DNA from: F23-D06 sp045600525
GTDB lineage: Bacteria; Bacteroidota; Bacteroidia; Bacteroidales; WCHB1-69
NCBI GenBank assembly: GCA_045600525.1
Contig: JAZRYC010000069.1
Coordinates: 1 to 8,414, forward strand
DNA length: 8,414 nt
Reading direction: 5' to 3'
Each line of letters starts with the position of its first letter. The first letter of the stretch is position 1. The translations under genes were made by a program, and so were the position numbers. Under the pieces are notes generated by a model, which saw only the letters and a program-made list of their open reading frames with translations, did not search any database and had not been told where the DNA came from. Positions 7,380 through 8,414 of this stretch are shown one piece after another.

Positions 7380-8414
7380 ATGGCAGAAAGACATTTTGTT
7401 CCCAAAGCGGATCGAGAATATACAAAAGCTGATTTCACCAGCGATCAAATGGTAAAATGGTGTCCGGGCTGCGGTGACCACGCAATCCTCACCTCCCTTC
7501 TAAACACATTCCCTAAAACGAACCATAAAAAAGAGAATATCTGTATGGTATCCGGTATCGGATGTTCCTCACGTATTCCTTATTATGTGAACACTTACGG
7601 ATTCCACAGCATCCACGGACGTGCCTGCGCTATCGCAACAGGCGTGAAGTTGGCCAATCCAACTCTTTCCGTATGGGTGAATATGGGCGATGGTGACTCT
7701 ATGGCTATCGGTGGCAACCACCTCATTCACGCCGTACGTCGTAACCAAGATCTCAACATTACCATCTTCAACAACGAAATCTACGGTCTTACCAAAGGTC
7801 AATACAGCCCTACCACCAAGTTCGGCCAAGTGACCAAGACCTCACCTTACGGAACTATTGACTATCCGTTCAATCCGGGCGAACTCGTAATGGGCGCACA
7901 GGGTACATTCTTTGCACGTGCATTGGACTGCCTTCCTCCGCTCACAACGGACATTATGACGCGCGCCGCACAACACGACGGTACCAGCGTGGTGGAAGTT
8001 CTCCAAAACTGTATGATCTTCAACGACAAGACACATGCAGCCATCACCGACAAAGCTGTTCGCGACGACAAGACCATCATCCTTGAGCACGGCAAACCTA
8101 TGATTTTCGGTAAAGAAAAGAACAAAGGTATCCGTTTCAACGGACGTTGTCTCGAAGCTGTCACCATCGGCGAAAACGGCATTACCATCGATGACATTAT
8201 GATTCACGATGAAACGACCGAAGACACCGGCATCCACATGATGCTGGCTCGCATGAGCGGTGATCTTCCTGTTGCCATCGGCGTTATCCGCAACGTAAAG
8301 AAGACCTCCTACACCCAATTGTACGAAGACCAAATGGACGAACAGATGGCCAATGGCAAATACAAATGCGTGGATGACCTCCTTAACAGCGGAGATACTT
8401 GGGAAGTGGAAAAA
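7380..8414 (+). CDS. korB: 2-oxoacid:ferredoxin oxidoreductase beta subunit, probably KorB (3' end beyond window)
   Basis: This is the thiamine-diphosphate and iron-sulfur subunit that pairs with KorA. From the ATG at 7380 (MAERHFVPKADREYTKADF) 345 codons run open to the right edge without a stop. The family is about this length, so probably only the last few codons are missing. WCPGCGDH is at 27-34, GIGCSSRIPYY from 59, HGRACAIATG at 79-88, and the thiamine-diphosphate/Mg motif spans GDGDS (103-107) to NN (131-132), followed by IYGLTKGQYSPT at 134-145. Cys28, Cys31, Cys62 and Cys211 match the four ligands known to hold the single [4Fe-4S] cluster in two-subunit members of the family. It follows korA after 33 bases (ATTCATTAAC onward) that contain no promoter, terminator or Shine-Dalgarno sequence, so the two are co-transcribed. 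Arginine codons are mostly CGT/CGC, consistent with high expression. Confidence 0.94.
   Translation, partial: MAERHFVPKADREYTKADFTSDQMVKWCPGCGDHAILTSLLNTFPKTNHKKENICMVSGIGCSSRIPYYVNTYGFHSIHGRACAIATGVKLANPTLSVWVNMGDGDSMAIGGNHLIHAVRRNQDLNITIFNNEIYGLTKGQYSPTTKFGQVTKTSPYGTIDYPFNPGELVMGAQGTFFARALDCLPPLTTDIMTRAAQHDGTSVVEVLQNCMIFNDKTHAAITDKAVRDDKTIILEHGKPMIFGKEKNKGIRFNGRCLEAVTIGENGITIDDIMIHDETTEDTGIHMMLARMSGDLPVAIGVIRNVKKTSYTQLYEDQMDEQMANGKYKCVDDLLNSGDTWEVEK

Noticed and set aside
7842..8333. A 163-codon minus-strand frame inside korB
   Set aside because: It is antisense to well-conserved KorB codons and has no recognisable domain.
1..8414. Mobile element, CRISPR array, tRNA or defence system
   Set aside because: No terminal inverted repeats, regularly spaced repeats, cloverleaf-like stretches, transposase, integrase or defence-type domains were seen on either strand.

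Overview
The window looks like an ordinary chromosomal segment of a Bacteroidota bacterium, most likely order Bacteroidales. Three observations support this. The clearest promoter has the Bacteroidota -33/-7 form (TTG, 21 bases, TACCTTTG). No start codon has a clear Shine-Dalgarno sequence, and the leaders are AT-rich. The gene families (a PG_1098-like THUMP-like methyltransferase, a two-subunit KorA/KorB oxidoreductase) are of Bacteroidales type. Genus cannot be settled from the sequence alone.

Layout. (1) Positions 2-3289, + strand: mfd, the transcription-repair coupling factor, complete except for a short N-terminal piece cut off by the window edge. (2) 3300-4487, +: a THUMP-like-domain SAM-dependent methyltransferase, 10 bases behind mfd and probably co-transcribed with it. 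(3) 4488-5216, -: a 242-residue protein that I do not recognise, convergent with the methyltransferase and sharing no spacer with it (the two stop codons abut as TAGCTA). (4) 5217-5504: a 288-base AT-rich divergent intergenic region with an imperfect palindrome, a good promoter reading right and a hairpin in the leader. (5) 5505-7346, +: korA. (6) 7380-8414, +: korB, open at the right edge and probably missing only its last few codons.

Function. The left pair handles nucleic acids: Mfd removes stalled RNA polymerase and recruits excision repair, and the neighbour is probably an RNA methyltransferase. The right pair is central metabolism: KorA and KorB together form a thiamine-diphosphate, [4Fe-4S] 2-oxoacid:ferredoxin oxidoreductase, most likely acting on 2-oxoglutarate/succinyl-CoA. 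The middle minus-strand gene has no evident link to either side.

No mobile element, CRISPR array, tRNA, rRNA or phage gene is visible. I found no convincing new biological system. The items most worth a second look are the unrecognised minus-strand protein and the structured intergenic region in front of korA.
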